Source: an uncultured Acidiphilium sp. (lineage in GTDB: Bacteria > Bacillota > Clostridia > Christensenellales > Borkfalkiaceae). From it: DNA of 64,000 bases. Under the pieces are notes generated by a model that did no database searches, had not been told where the DNA came from, and saw nothing but the letters and a program-made list of their open reading frames with translations. This document shows, in pieces, positions 32,925-41,257 of the stretch; position 1 is the stretch's first letter; each line of letters starts with the position of its first letter. The position numbers and the translations under genes are program-made. The stretch is taken from positions 5,529 through 69,528 of the forward strand of contig CABUWK010000008.1 of assembly GCA_902495325.1 (NCBI GenBank). The letters run 5' to 3'.

Positions 32925-35423
32925 ATGTTTAAAATTTTAAATTTCAGAACCGAATATCAGACGAGACCTTTGGGCATCGATTGCGAAAAGCCGCATTTTT
33001 CCTGGCAGTATTCCGAAGAATTTCAAGGGGCGCGTTCTTACCGCATTTGCGTTGCGTCTTCGGATGCCGCGCTTACGGAATCGCCCGACATGTGGGACAG
33101 CGGCGAGATCGCATCTGACGAAAGCATTGGAATTGAATATAACGGTAAGCCGCTTCGGTCGCATACCCGCTACTACGTGCGGTTGTGCGTTACGGGGCTT
33201 TCCGGCGAAAGCACGGAGATCACCGATTGGTTCGAAACGGCGCTGTATCATATAGAAGACTGGAAAGGAAAGTGGGTCGGCATCCCCGTGAACTTCAACG
33301 GCGGAACGCTTCTCTTCCGCAAGCAGATCGACATTCCCGAGGGGAAAACGATCGCGCGGGCGAGGGCGTATATCTGCGGGCTCGGCTATCACGAATTTTT
33401 CGTGAACGGGGAAAAGATGGGGACATCCGTTCTCAATCCCTCCGTTACGGAATACGAAAAGAGGGTGGAGTATTGCGTTTACGATATGAAACCTTTGCAT
33501 GCCGGGGCTAACGTGATCGGCGTGGAAGTCGGTTACGGTTGGTTCGGCTCGAGAAAACTGCTCGCGCAGCTTTATGTGGAATATACGGACGGAACGTATT
33601 TCGAAGATCATTCCGGACCTGCGTACGGCTGGTGGGTCGGCGGAAGCCCGACGATTGCGAACGGCATTTACGAGGGCGAAACTTACGATGCCCGCATCGA
33701 GAAAAAATATCCCCTGAACTGGGCGACGACCGATTACGAGCCGACCTGGGCGAACGGCTGGATGTATACCATTTACGCCGCCGCTCCGCGCGGAAAACTC
33801 GTTGCGCAGAGCATCGAACCGATCAGAAAATGCGCGGAATTCGCCGAGGTTTCCCGTAAAGACATGGGGAACGGGATCACCGTTTCCGATATGGGCGTGA
33901 ACTTTGCCGGCTGGGTGAGGATCCGCGTGAAAGGGGAGCGCGGCGCGAGCGTTACGCTGAAATTCGGCGAACAGCTCGACGCGGACGGGTACGTAAATCA
34001 GCTGAATCTCCGTTCGGCAAAATGTTCGGACCGATACATACTGAAGGGAGAAGGCGAGGAGATTTTCGCCCCGCGCTTTACCTATCACGGGTTCCGCTAC
34101 GTGCAGTGCGAAACGGAAGGAAAAGTCGAATTGCTTACGGTTACGGGGGAACACGTTCATACGGACGCGCCCGTCGTAGGGAGTTTCGAGTGCTCGGATA
34201 ACATTTTGAACCGCCTGCATTATAACGCCGTTTTGACGGAGCAGAGCAACGAACATTCCATTCTGACCGACTGCCCGCAGAGAGACGAGAGATTCGGGTG
34301 GCTGAACGATCTCGGTTCCCGTATTTATCAGTCGGTGTATAACATCGATCTTGCCCGGTTTATGCCGAAATTCATCCGCGATATCGCAGATACCGAAACG
34401 GACAAGGGCGAAATCGCAGATACCGCGCCTTACTATACGGGCGGCATACCCGCCGATCCCGTCTGCGTGATCTTCCTTCTTCTCGCAACCTATTCTTACC
34501 GTTATTACGGCAACGCTTCCGTTGCAAAAGAACATTACGGCAAACTGAAAGCGTGGGTGGAATACCTGAAAAGCCGTTCGGTCGGATATATCATGGATTA
34601 CTATTATTACGGCGACTGGGTCCTGCCTTTCCCGCAGACGGTCATGCCCGATAATATTTACGTTTCTACCGTATATCTTCACTGGCATCTGAAGGAAATG
34701 GCGAAAATCGCCCGTATCGCGGGCAACGGGGAAGACGCCGCCCGTTATGCCGCCGAAGCGGAGGAATCGAAAAAGGCGATCAACGCGAAATATTTCGATC
34801 CTTCTTCCTGCAATTATTCCCGCGGAACGCAGACGGAAAACGCGCTTGCCGTTTCTCTCGGGATCTGCGAGGAAAAGTACCGCGCGAAAGTTGCAGAAAA
34901 CGTTTATAAAGACATGGTCGCCCGCAGCCATCACTGCACGGGCGGAAATATCGGCTATCGTCATATCTTCTACGTGCTTGCGGAATATGGCTATACCGAT
35001 GAGGCGATCGCAGTGCTGAAAAATCCGGAATACCCCGGCTGGGGCTTCATGATCGAAAAGGACGCCGGCTCCGTGTGGGAAAGATGGGAATACGATATGA
35101 CCAACGAAATGCACTCGTATAACCACCCGATGTTCGGCAGTTACGACGCTTTCTTCTATAAATTCCTCGGCGGTATCGACGTTTGCGAAAATGCTTTCGG
35201 CGCAGATAAAATCGCGATCGCGCCTGTGTTTGCAAAATCGGTCGATCGCGTAAAGGTGACTTACCGCACGGTAAGAGGTCTTGTCGTTTCCGGGTGGGAA
35301 AGAAAGGGAAATACCGTTTCTCTGCATGTGGAGATCCCGCCGCAGACGACCGCATGCCTTACGCTTGCAGGGGAAGAAAAGACGCTTTCTTCCGGTAAAT
35401 ACGATTTCGAAATCAACGAATAA
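32925..35423 (+). CDS. Alpha-L-rhamnosidase, GH78, cytoplasmic
   Basis: An 832-residue GH78 enzyme of usual length. N-terminal beta-sandwich domains (to about residue 390) include ARAYICGLGYHEFFVNGEK and VLNPSVTEYEKRVEY. The (alpha/alpha)6 catalytic barrel starts with the family signature DCPQRDERFGWLNDLG at residues 449-464, which carries the general acid, and a C-terminal beta domain follows. It releases terminal alpha-L-rhamnose. There is no signal peptide, so it acts on imported oligosaccharides. The ATG at 32925 follows GAAAGAG. It is the last gene of the glycan-use locus and gives the best clue to its substrate. Confidence 0.93.
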   Translation: MFKILNFRTEYQTRPLGIDCEKPHFSWQYSEEFQGARSYRICVASSDAALTESPDMWDSGEIASDESIGIEYNGKPLRSHTRYYVRLCVTGLSGESTEITDWFETALYHIEDWKGKWVGIPVNFNGGTLLFRKQIDIPEGKTIARARAYICGLGYHEFFVNGEKMGTSVLNPSVTEYEKRVEYCVYDMKPLHAGANVIGVEVGYGWFGSRKLLAQLYVEYTDGTYFEDHSGPAYGWWVGGSPTIANGIYEGETYDARIEKKYPLNWATTDYEPTWANGWMYTIYAAAPRGKLVAQSIEPIRKCAEFAEVSRKDMGNGITVSDMGVNFAGWVRIRVKGERGASVTLKFGEQLDADGYVNQLNLRSAKCSDRYILKGEGEEIFAPRFTYHGFRYVQCETEGKVELLTVTGEHVHTDAPVVGSFECSDNILNRLHYNAVLTEQSNEHSILTDCPQRDERFGWLNDLGSRIYQSVYNIDLARFMPKFIRDIADTETDKGEIADTAPYYTGGIPADPVCVIFLLLATYSYRYYGNASVAKEHYGKLKAWVEYLKSRSVGYIMDYYYYGDWVLPFPQTVMPDNIYVSTVYLHWHLKEMAKIARIAGNGEDAARYAAEAEESKKAINAKYFDPSSCNYSRGTQTENALAVSLGICEEKYRAKVAENVYKDMVARSHHCTGGNIGYRHIFYVLAEYGYTDEAIAVLKNPEYPGWGFMIEKDAGSVWERWEYDMTNEMHSYNHPMFGSYDAFFYKFLGGIDVCENAFGADKIAIAPVFAKSVDRVKVTYRTVRGLVVSGWERKGNTVSLHVEIPPQTTACLTLAGEEKTLSSGKYDFEINE

Positions 35424-35460
35424 GTCGATTAACGTTCGATTTATATCCGGATATCTTACG

Positions 35461-35490
35461 AAAGCCCCGCTTTGTAGCGGGGCTTTCCGT
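35461..35490 (+). terminator. Terminator after the rhamnosidase gene
   Basis: A perfect 11-bp stem, AAAGCCCCGCT-TTGT-AGCGGGGCTTT, at 35461-35486, followed by a pyrimidine stretch. Confidence 0.8.
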
Positions 35491-35534
35491 CTTAAAAAAA
35501 GAAAAATAAATTTATCGGTGTCAATCAAAAATGG

Positions 35535-35563
35535 TTGACACCGTGGAAAAGATATGGTATAAT
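35535..35563 (+). promoter_or_regulatory. SigA promoter of the ylxM-ffh operon
   Basis: TTGACA, exactly 17 bases, TATAAT: full consensus. Confidence 0.9.
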
Positions 35564-35630
35564 GAACGGGAAATCGAAGGGGGATATGCGCTCCTGTTCC
35601 GATTTTCCGTAAGTTCCGGAGGCGCGAGCT

Positions 35631-35948
35631 ATGAAAAACGAAGTATATTATAACGATTTATACGCCGTTTACGCGCCCCTTCTCACCGAACGGCAGAAAG
35701 ACGTGTTCGACCTGTATTACGGGTGCGACCTTTCGCTTGGCGAGATCGCGGAGATGAAAAACATTTCCCGCCAGGGAGTGGCGGCGTGTCTTTCCGCCTG
35801 TGAAAAAATTCTTGCGGAGTATGAGGAAAAATTAGGGTTCCTCGCGAAAAGAGGGGAGATCCTGCAGGCGATCGGCAATGCGGGAGATCTCGATTCTCTG
35901 AAAATAAGTTTAAAAAAGATTCTGGGAGACGCTGATGGCGATATTTGA
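35631..35948 (+). CDS. ylxM: YlxM-family DNA-binding protein
   Basis: A 105-residue UPF0122 protein with a sigma-factor region 4-like helix-turn-helix: LTERQKDVFDLYYGCDLSLGE, then ISRQGVAACLSACEK. YlxM proteins accompany ffh and are thought to modulate signal recognition particle function. The gene overlaps the ffh start by 14 bases, which implies coupling. GGAGGCGCGAGCT precedes the ATG. Confidence 0.92.
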   Translation: MKNEVYYNDLYAVYAPLLTERQKDVFDLYYGCDLSLGEIAEMKNISRQGVAACLSACEKILAEYEEKLGFLAKRGEILQAIGNAGDLDSLKISLKKILGDADGDI

Positions 35949-37254
35949 AGGGCTTTCGGAAAAACTGAATCACATCTTTTCGAAAATGACCAAGCACGGC
36001 AGACTGACGGAGCTCGAGATCAGACAAGCCATGCGGGAAGTGCGTATCGCTCTTCTCGAGGCGGACGTGAACCTTCAGGTCGCCAAAGACTTTATCGCGA
36101 AAGTGAGCGAAAAAGCCGTCGGTCAGGAAATTTTAAAGAGTTTAAGTCCGGCGCAGCAGGTCATTAAAATCGTAAATGAGGAACTGACCGCGCTGATGGG
36201 CTCGACGAACAGCAAGCTGATCGTAAGCCCCGAACTTCCCACCGTCATCATGATGTGCGGACTTCAGGGTGCGGGAAAGACTACGCTTTGCGGAAAACTT
36301 GCGATGTATCTGAAAAAGCAGGGCAAGAAACCCTTGCTCGTCGCGTGCGACGTGTATCGTCCCGCCGCGATCGAGCAGCTTAAGATCGTTGCGGGCAAAG
36401 CGCAGGCGGACTGTTTTGAAAAAGGTCAGGGCGATCCCGTTAAAATTGCGAAAGAGGGCGTTGCCCACGCAAAACAGTTCGGTTACGATACCGTGATCAT
36501 CGATACCGCAGGGCGGCTTCATATCGACGAAGCCCTCATGCAGGAACTTGAAAATATAACGAAAACCGTCCGCGTGGACGAAATTCTTCTCACCGTCGAT
36601 TCCATGACCGGTCAGGACGCCGTGAACGTTGCGAAAACCTTCAACGAAAGGCTTGCCGTAACGGGCGTCGTTCTCACCAAGCTGGACGGCGATACGCGCG
36701 GCGGCGCCTGCCTTTCCATTAAAGCCGTCACGGGCAAACCCATCAAGTTTGCCTCGGTCGGGGAAAAGCTCGGCGATCTCGAACCCTTCTATCCCGACCG
36801 TATGGCGAGCAGGATCCTCGGCATGGGCGACGTTCTTTCGCTGATCGAAAAAGCGCAGGAAGCCGTGACCGAAGAGCAGATGCAGAAAATGGAGAAAAAG
36901 TTCCGCGAGAACAGTTTTACGCTGAACGATTATCTCGAACAGTTCGCCATGATCAAAAAAATGGGCGGCGCGAAAGGGCTTGTGGATATGCTTCCCGGAA
37001 TGGGGGCGAAAGTCAAAATTTCCGAAAAGGATATCGACGAAAAGAGGATCGAACGCACGAAAGCCATTATTTTAAGCATGACGAAGCGTGAGCGCAACGA
37101 TCCTTCCGTGATCAACTATTCGAGAAAACAGAGGATCGCAAACGGCAGCGGAACGACCGTACAGGAGGTCAATCAGCTCCTGAAACAGTTTGAACAGACC
37201 AAGCAGATGATGAAAATGATGAAGGGCAAAAAAGGATTCAGAATGCCTTTCTGA
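35935..37254 (+). CDS. ffh: Signal recognition particle protein Ffh
   Basis: A 439-residue SRP54-type GTPase: N domain (1-85), G domain with GLQGAGKTTLCGK near residue 107, DVYRPAAIEQL, DTAGRLHID and TKLDGDTRGG, then a methionine-rich M domain (about 295-439) that binds SRP RNA and signal peptides. It targets nascent membrane proteins to FtsY and SecYEG. No ffs RNA gene is visible nearby. Confidence 0.97.
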   Translation: MAIFEGLSEKLNHIFSKMTKHGRLTELEIRQAMREVRIALLEADVNLQVAKDFIAKVSEKAVGQEILKSLSPAQQVIKIVNEELTALMGSTNSKLIVSPELPTVIMMCGLQGAGKTTLCGKLAMYLKKQGKKPLLVACDVYRPAAIEQLKIVAGKAQADCFEKGQGDPVKIAKEGVAHAKQFGYDTVIIDTAGRLHIDEALMQELENITKTVRVDEILLTVDSMTGQDAVNVAKTFNERLAVTGVVLTKLDGDTRGGACLSIKAVTGKPIKFASVGEKLGDLEPFYPDRMASRILGMGDVLSLIEKAQEAVTEEQMQKMEKKFRENSFTLNDYLEQFAMIKKMGGAKGLVDMLPGMGAKVKISEKDIDEKRIERTKAIILSMTKRERNDPSVINYSRKQRIANGSGTTVQEVNQLLKQFEQTKQMMKMMKGKKGFRMPF

Positions 37255-37337
37255 TCGTGTTTTTTACGGCGTTTCGCTTCGGGATCTCCCGTGCGGCGGG
37301 CGGCGCGAAAATATAAGGCAGAAGGCGGAAGCCCCGC

Positions 37338-37351
37338 TATAAGCCGGTCAA
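37338..37351 (-). repeat. Recurrent motif TTGAYCGGCTTATA, copy in the rpsP leader
   Basis: Minus strand TTGACCGGCTTATA. Nearly identical strings lie at 41210-41223 and 47816-47829 on the plus strand, always in short intergenic spacers. Confidence 0.5.
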
Positions 37352-37381
37352 CAGGAAAAAATTTAAACGGAGGATATCAAA

Positions 37382-37678
37382 ATGGCAGTCAAAATGAGAT
37401 TGACGAGACTCGGCGATAACAAATCGCCCAGCTATCGTATCGTCGTTGTCGACAGCAGAAAAGCGAGAGACGGAGAGTATATCGACAAAGTCGGATTCTA
37501 CAATCCGAAGGCTAATCCCGCCGAAGTCGTGATCGATAACGAAAAAGCGAAAGACTGGATTTCCAAAGGCGTTCAGCCCACCGAAACCGTCAGAGCGCTT
37601 TTGCTTAACGCCGGCGTGATCGAAAAGTCCGACAAATTGTCGCCCGCTAAGACCAACCCGAAGAAGAAAAAGAAGTAA
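37382..37678 (+). CDS. rpsP: 30S ribosomal protein S16
   Basis: A 98-residue S16 starting MAVKMRLTRLGDNKSPSYRI, with DGEYIDKVGFYNPK. It is somewhat longer than the 80-90 residues common in Bacillus because of a lysine-rich tail (NPKKKKK). It stabilises the 16S 5' domain. CGGAGG precedes the ATG. It leads into khpA, 18 bases downstream. Confidence 0.97.
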   Translation: MAVKMRLTRLGDNKSPSYRIVVVDSRKARDGEYIDKVGFYNPKANPAEVVIDNEKAKDWISKGVQPTETVRALLLNAGVIEKSDKLSPAKTNPKKKKK

Positions 37679-37696
37679 TAAGGAGCGATAACGAAA

Positions 37697-37942
37697 GTGT
37701 TGGACCTTATTAAATACATCGTAAACCAATTCGCGGAGAAGCCCGAAGACGTCGAGTATCTCACCGAAGAAAAAGGGGATACGATCGAGGTTACCGTTTT
37801 GCTTGACGAAAGCGATATGGGTAAAGTGATCGGCCGTCAGGGCAAGATCGCGAAAGCTCTCAGAACGATCGTCAAAGCGGCTTCGGCGAAGAGCGGAAAG
37901 AGATATAACATCGAAATCAAAGGAAAAGACGAAGCCGAATAA
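37697..37942 (+). CDS. khpA: KH-domain RNA-binding protein KhpA
   Basis: An 81-residue single KH domain with the GxxG loop VIGRQGKIAKALRTIVKAA. KhpA pairs with KhpB/Jag and influences cell elongation and RNA metabolism in Firmicutes. The start is GTG at 37697 with AAGGAG upstream; TTG at 37700 is a less likely alternative. It ends at a strong hairpin terminator. Confidence 0.93.
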   Translation: MLDLIKYIVNQFAEKPEDVEYLTEEKGDTIEVTVLLDESDMGKVIGRQGKIAKALRTIVKAASAKSGKRYNIEIKGKDEAE

Positions 37943-37956
37943 TTCCGGCGCAAAGG

Positions 37957-38000
37957 GCTGTCGTCGGCGGGGTTCCGTCGTCGGCAGCTTCTTCTTTTTT
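37957..38000 (+). terminator. Terminator after khpA
   Basis: A 14-position stem with GGTT loop (37957-37970 with 37975-37988, one mismatch and two G-T pairs), followed by TTCTTCTTTTTT. Confidence 0.8.
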
Positions 38001-38159
38001 CGCGCAGGCGGAAATTCCGCGATATTTACGCCCGCATATTTGCGCCCGCGCGAGAAAAGAAGAAAAACTTTTCTGCATGTCTTTTTGTGGTTTTTACGGA
38101 AAATGCAAGCCTATAAGGCGATAATCGACTGATTTATTCTGGTATCATACGGGAAATTT

Positions 38160-38666
38160 ATGGATAATAAAATCGAAATCGGCGCGGTGGCGAAACCGCA
38201 GGGGATCAAAGGCGCGCTCAAAATAAAACTGTTCTGCGATTCGTTTGCAGCGGTGAAAAACGTTACTTTTGTTGAGATTGGAGAAAAAGACTACCGTGTG
38301 GAAAGTTTTACGCCTGCCGAGGCGGAAACGGCGATCCTTTCGCTGGAAGGGGTTTCCGACCGCAACACGGCGGAAACCTTCCGCCAAAAACCGGTGTTTG
38401 CCGAAAAGAGCGAAGTGGTAAAACCGGAAGGGAAATTTTTCATTACGGACGTCATCGGGTGCGAACTTGTGCTTTCTTCCGGAAAGACGATCGGCAGAAT
38501 TATGGACGTCGTGAAGGGAAACGTGGATTACTATTATCTCGAAACGGCGGAAGGGAAAGCCGTTTTCCCGCTGATTAAAAAACTCGGGGCGAAATTCGGG
38601 ATCGAAGAAAAGAAAATCACCGTAAACGCGGAAGCTTTCACGGAGGTCGTGCTGTATGAGGATTGA
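38160..38666 (+). CDS. rimM: 16S rRNA processing protein RimM
   Basis: A 168-residue RimM: N-terminal IGAVAKPQGIKGALKIKLFC typical of the family, then a PRC-barrel C-terminal domain with YYLETAEGKAVFPL. It assists maturation of the 30S head and binds S19. The ATG at 38160 lacks a clear Shine-Dalgarno; a TATCAT -10-like box lies only about 12 bases upstream, so a near-leaderless message is possible. The end overlaps trmD by 11 bases. Confidence 0.92.
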   Translation: MDNKIEIGAVAKPQGIKGALKIKLFCDSFAAVKNVTFVEIGEKDYRVESFTPAEAETAILSLEGVSDRNTAETFRQKPVFAEKSEVVKPEGKFFITDVIGCELVLSSGKTIGRIMDVVKGNVDYYYLETAEGKAVFPLIKKLGAKFGIEEKKITVNAEAFTEVVLYED

Positions 38667-39333
38667 CATTCTTACCCTTTTCCCCGAGATGTTCACCCCC
38701 TTGAAGGAGAGTATCATCGGCAGGGCGACGAAACAGGGGAAGGTGGAAATCGTGATCACCGATATCCGCGATTATACCGAAAACAAGCACAGAAAGTGCG
38801 ACGATTACCCTTTCGGCGGGGGGGCCGGCATGGTGATGACCCCGCAACCGGTGTATTCCGCCATTCAGGCGGTGGATCCGGACCACGAAGCGCGCAGAAT
38901 TTTCATGTCTCCGAAAGGCAGGAGATTCTGCCAGAAAATGGTGAAGGAATTTCTCGCCTACGACAGACTTCTGTTTTTGTGCGGACATTACGAAGGGGTG
39001 GATCAGCGCGTGCTTGATCTGTGCATCGACGAGGAAATTTCCCTCGGCGATTTCGTGCTGACGGGCGGCGAGATCCCCGCTATGGCGATCACCGATTGCG
39101 TCTGCCGGTATATCGACGGGGTGATCGCGGGAGAAAGCCTTTCGGAAGAAAGCTTTACGGATAATCTTCTCGAATATCCGCAATACACCCGCCCGCAGGA
39201 ATTTATGGGGCTGACCGTGCCCGACGTGCTCGTTTCGGGCAATCATAAAGAAGTGGACAAATGGCGGCGCAGGCAGGCGGAAAAGATCACCGCCGAAAAA
39301 CGCCCGGATCTTCTCGGCGGTAAGGAGGACTGA
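38656..39333 (+). CDS. trmD: tRNA (guanine37-N1)-methyltransferase
   Basis: A 225-residue SPOUT methyltransferase that makes m1G37 and so prevents frameshifting. It starts MRIDILTLFPEMFTPL and has the trefoil-knot SAM site CGHYEGVDQRV, then EISLGDFVLTGGE. Overlap with rimM shows coupling. The usual neighbour rplS is missing here and lies about 3 kb downstream. Confidence 0.96.
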   Translation: MRIDILTLFPEMFTPLKESIIGRATKQGKVEIVITDIRDYTENKHRKCDDYPFGGGAGMVMTPQPVYSAIQAVDPDHEARRIFMSPKGRRFCQKMVKEFLAYDRLLFLCGHYEGVDQRVLDLCIDEEISLGDFVLTGGEIPAMAITDCVCRYIDGVIAGESLSEESFTDNLLEYPQYTRPQEFMGLTVPDVLVSGNHKEVDKWRRRQAEKITAEKRPDLLGGKED

Positions 39334-39334
39334 C

Positions 39335-40267
39335 ATGCCCGAAGAAAAAATTTCGCTTGCCGGGGGAAAAGAGATCTCGGACGGAACGGAAAAAGGGGAA
39401 ACGGGGGATATCGATACGCACGGTCTCGGGCGGATCCAGTGGTTTCCCGGACACATGGCGAAGGCGATGCGCAAAACGGAGGAAGATTTAAAGCTTTGCG
39501 ACGGGGTTTTGTATGTGCTCGATGCGCGCGCTCCTTACGCCTGCATGAATCCGAAACTGAAAAAGCTGTTCGGCGAAAAGCCGATCGTGTATCTGCTCAA
39601 TAAAAAAGACCTCATAGAGCCCCCGGTCGCCGCGGCGATCGTTGCCGATCTTTCCGCAAAGGGAATGACGGCGATCGCGGTGAACGGGCAGGACAAACGC
39701 GACGGCGAACGGATCAAAGCCGCGTGCCGGGTTGCCATGAAGGAAAAAACGGAAAGAAACGAACGGAAAGGCATTACGAAAACGTTGCGTTTTCTGGTTG
39801 CCGGGATCCCGAATACGGGGAAATCGACGGTGATCAATACTCTTTCCGGTGTGAAAAAAGCGGAAACGGGAGACAAAGCGGGGGTTACCAGGGCGAATAA
39901 GTGGATCAGGCTCGGCGAGTTCGATCTGCTCGATTCTCCGGGAACCACGCCGCCGGCATTCGAAAATCAGACTTATGCGCGGCATCTCGCCTATATCGGC
40001 GCGATCAACGACGATATTCTCGATACGGAAACGCTCGCGCTGTGTCTGATCGCCGATCTGAAACGCGCATATCCGAAACAGCTGAGCGAAAAATACAGGC
40101 TTTCAGACGCGGACGGGGAAGACCTTGCCTTATTCGACGCGATCTGTAAAAACAGGGGATACCTGCTTCGCGGCGGCGATTTCGATTACGAACGCGGAGC
40201 GAAGGCGTTGATCGACGATCTGAGAAAAGGGAGGATCGGGAAAATATGCTTCGAGAAGAAGGCGTGA
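39335..40267 (+). CDS. rbgA: Ribosome biogenesis GTPase YlqF (RbgA)
   Basis: A 310-residue circularly permuted GTPase: G4 NKKD precedes G1 GIPNTGKSTVIN and G3 DSPGTTPP. It promotes late 50S assembly (L16 insertion). The family start IQWFPGHMAKAMRK begins near residue 32; the preceding 30 residues are an acidic extension not usual in RbgA. AAGGAGG precedes the ATG, so the extension is probably real. It overlaps rnhB by 22 bases. Confidence 0.93.
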   Translation: MPEEKISLAGGKEISDGTEKGETGDIDTHGLGRIQWFPGHMAKAMRKTEEDLKLCDGVLYVLDARAPYACMNPKLKKLFGEKPIVYLLNKKDLIEPPVAAAIVADLSAKGMTAIAVNGQDKRDGERIKAACRVAMKEKTERNERKGITKTLRFLVAGIPNTGKSTVINTLSGVKKAETGDKAGVTRANKWIRLGEFDLLDSPGTTPPAFENQTYARHLAYIGAINDDILDTETLALCLIADLKRAYPKQLSEKYRLSDADGEDLALFDAICKNRGYLLRGGDFDYERGAKALIDDLRKGRIGKICFEKKA

Positions 40268-40917
40268 AAGGAAAAGCCGCCGAAAAGAAATACCGGAAAA
40301 CGCTTGAGAAAAGGGCGTTCGACCTCTCTTATCTCCCGGAAGGAAAGAAGTATCTTGCGGGGATCGACGAGGTCGGAAGGGGACCGCTTGCGGGACCTGT
40401 CGTGTGCGCCGCGGTGATCATGCCGTACGACGAGGAAAACCTGATCGTCGGGATCGACGACAGCAAGAAAGTGACCGAAAAGAACCGCATACTTCTATCG
40501 GAAAAAATCAGGGAAAAGGCGATCGCCTGCGCGATCTGCGAAGTTTCGCCCGAACGGATCGACGAGATCAATATTTTAAACGCCACGAAAGAGTGCATGA
40601 TCCGTTGCGTCCAAGAACTTTCCGTGAAGCCCGATCTCGTTCTCGTGGATGCCGTCTGTCTCGATATTCCTTATCCGACGGAAGGGGTGATCCGCGGCGA
40701 CGCGCAAAGTTATGCCGTCGGCGCCGCTTCGATCGTGGCAAAGGTATACAGGGACGAGCTGATGACGCGTTTTGCCGGGATTTTTCCCGCATACGGATTC
40801 GAAAAAAACAAAGGTTACGGAACAAAAGAGCATATCGATGCGATCAGGGGGGTGGGACCGTGCCCGATACACAGAAAGACTTTCATAAAAAACTTTTGGG
40901 ACGAAACGGAGAAATAG
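40246..40917 (+). CDS. rnhB: Ribonuclease HII
   Basis: A 223-residue RNase HII: AGIDEVGRGPLAGPVVCAAV carries the first catalytic Asp and Glu, DDSKKVT follows, and LVDAV holds a later Asp. It removes ribonucleotides from DNA. A basic N-terminal segment (about 25 residues) precedes the core. It starts inside the 3' end of rbgA and overlaps the next gene. Confidence 0.95.
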   Translation: MLREEGVKGKAAEKKYRKTLEKRAFDLSYLPEGKKYLAGIDEVGRGPLAGPVVCAAVIMPYDEENLIVGIDDSKKVTEKNRILLSEKIREKAIACAICEVSPERIDEINILNATKECMIRCVQELSVKPDLVLVDAVCLDIPYPTEGVIRGDAQSYAVGAASIVAKVYRDELMTRFAGIFPAYGFEKNKGYGTKEHIDAIRGVGPCPIHRKTFIKNFWDETEK

Positions 40918-41213
40918 CCGTTGCAAAATATTTAGAAAAACAGGGCTATAAGATCATAAAACGCAATTATCGCACGAAATGCGGCGAAGCCGACCTCGTG
41001 TGCGAATACGGTGGCGTTATTGTTTTCGTCGAGGTAAAAACAAGATCCGGGGATCGGTTCGGTACGCCTGCGGAAGCGGTTGACGAGCGAAAACGGGAAA
41101 AATATCGCAAAATCGCCTTGTGTTATATGGCGGAAAACGGGGAGTGTGCCGTTTCTTTTGCCGTGGCAGAAGTTACGGCAGATGGAATAAGATTGATCGA
41201 AAATGCCTTTTGA
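40860..41213 (+). CDS. yraN: YraN/UPF0102 family nuclease-like protein
   Basis: A 117-residue protein with the family pattern LLGRNGEIAVAKYLEKQGYK, then NYRTKCGEADLVCEY and FVEVKTR: the Glu-Asp-(Glu-x-Lys) arrangement of the restriction endonuclease fold. The cellular role is not settled. The start is inferred as GTG at 40860, inside rnhB, because it gives the normal family length and follows a GGGGGG stretch; longer readings run back through rnhB in another frame and have no support. Confidence 0.85.
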   Translation: MPDTQKDFHKKLLGRNGEIAVAKYLEKQGYKIIKRNYRTKCGEADLVCEYGGVIVFVEVKTRSGDRFGTPAEAVDERKREKYRKIALCYMAENGECAVSFAVAEVTADGIRLIENAF

Positions 41214-41223
41214 TCGGCTTATA
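41210..41223 (+). repeat. Recurrent motif TTGATCGGCTTATA, second copy
   Basis: It overlaps the stop codon of yraN and lies in the short leader of the methyltransferase gene. See the similar strings at 37338-37351 and 47816-47829. Confidence 0.5.
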
Positions 41224-41257
41224 GGTATATTTCTTTGTCTAAAGAGAGGAGAATAGT

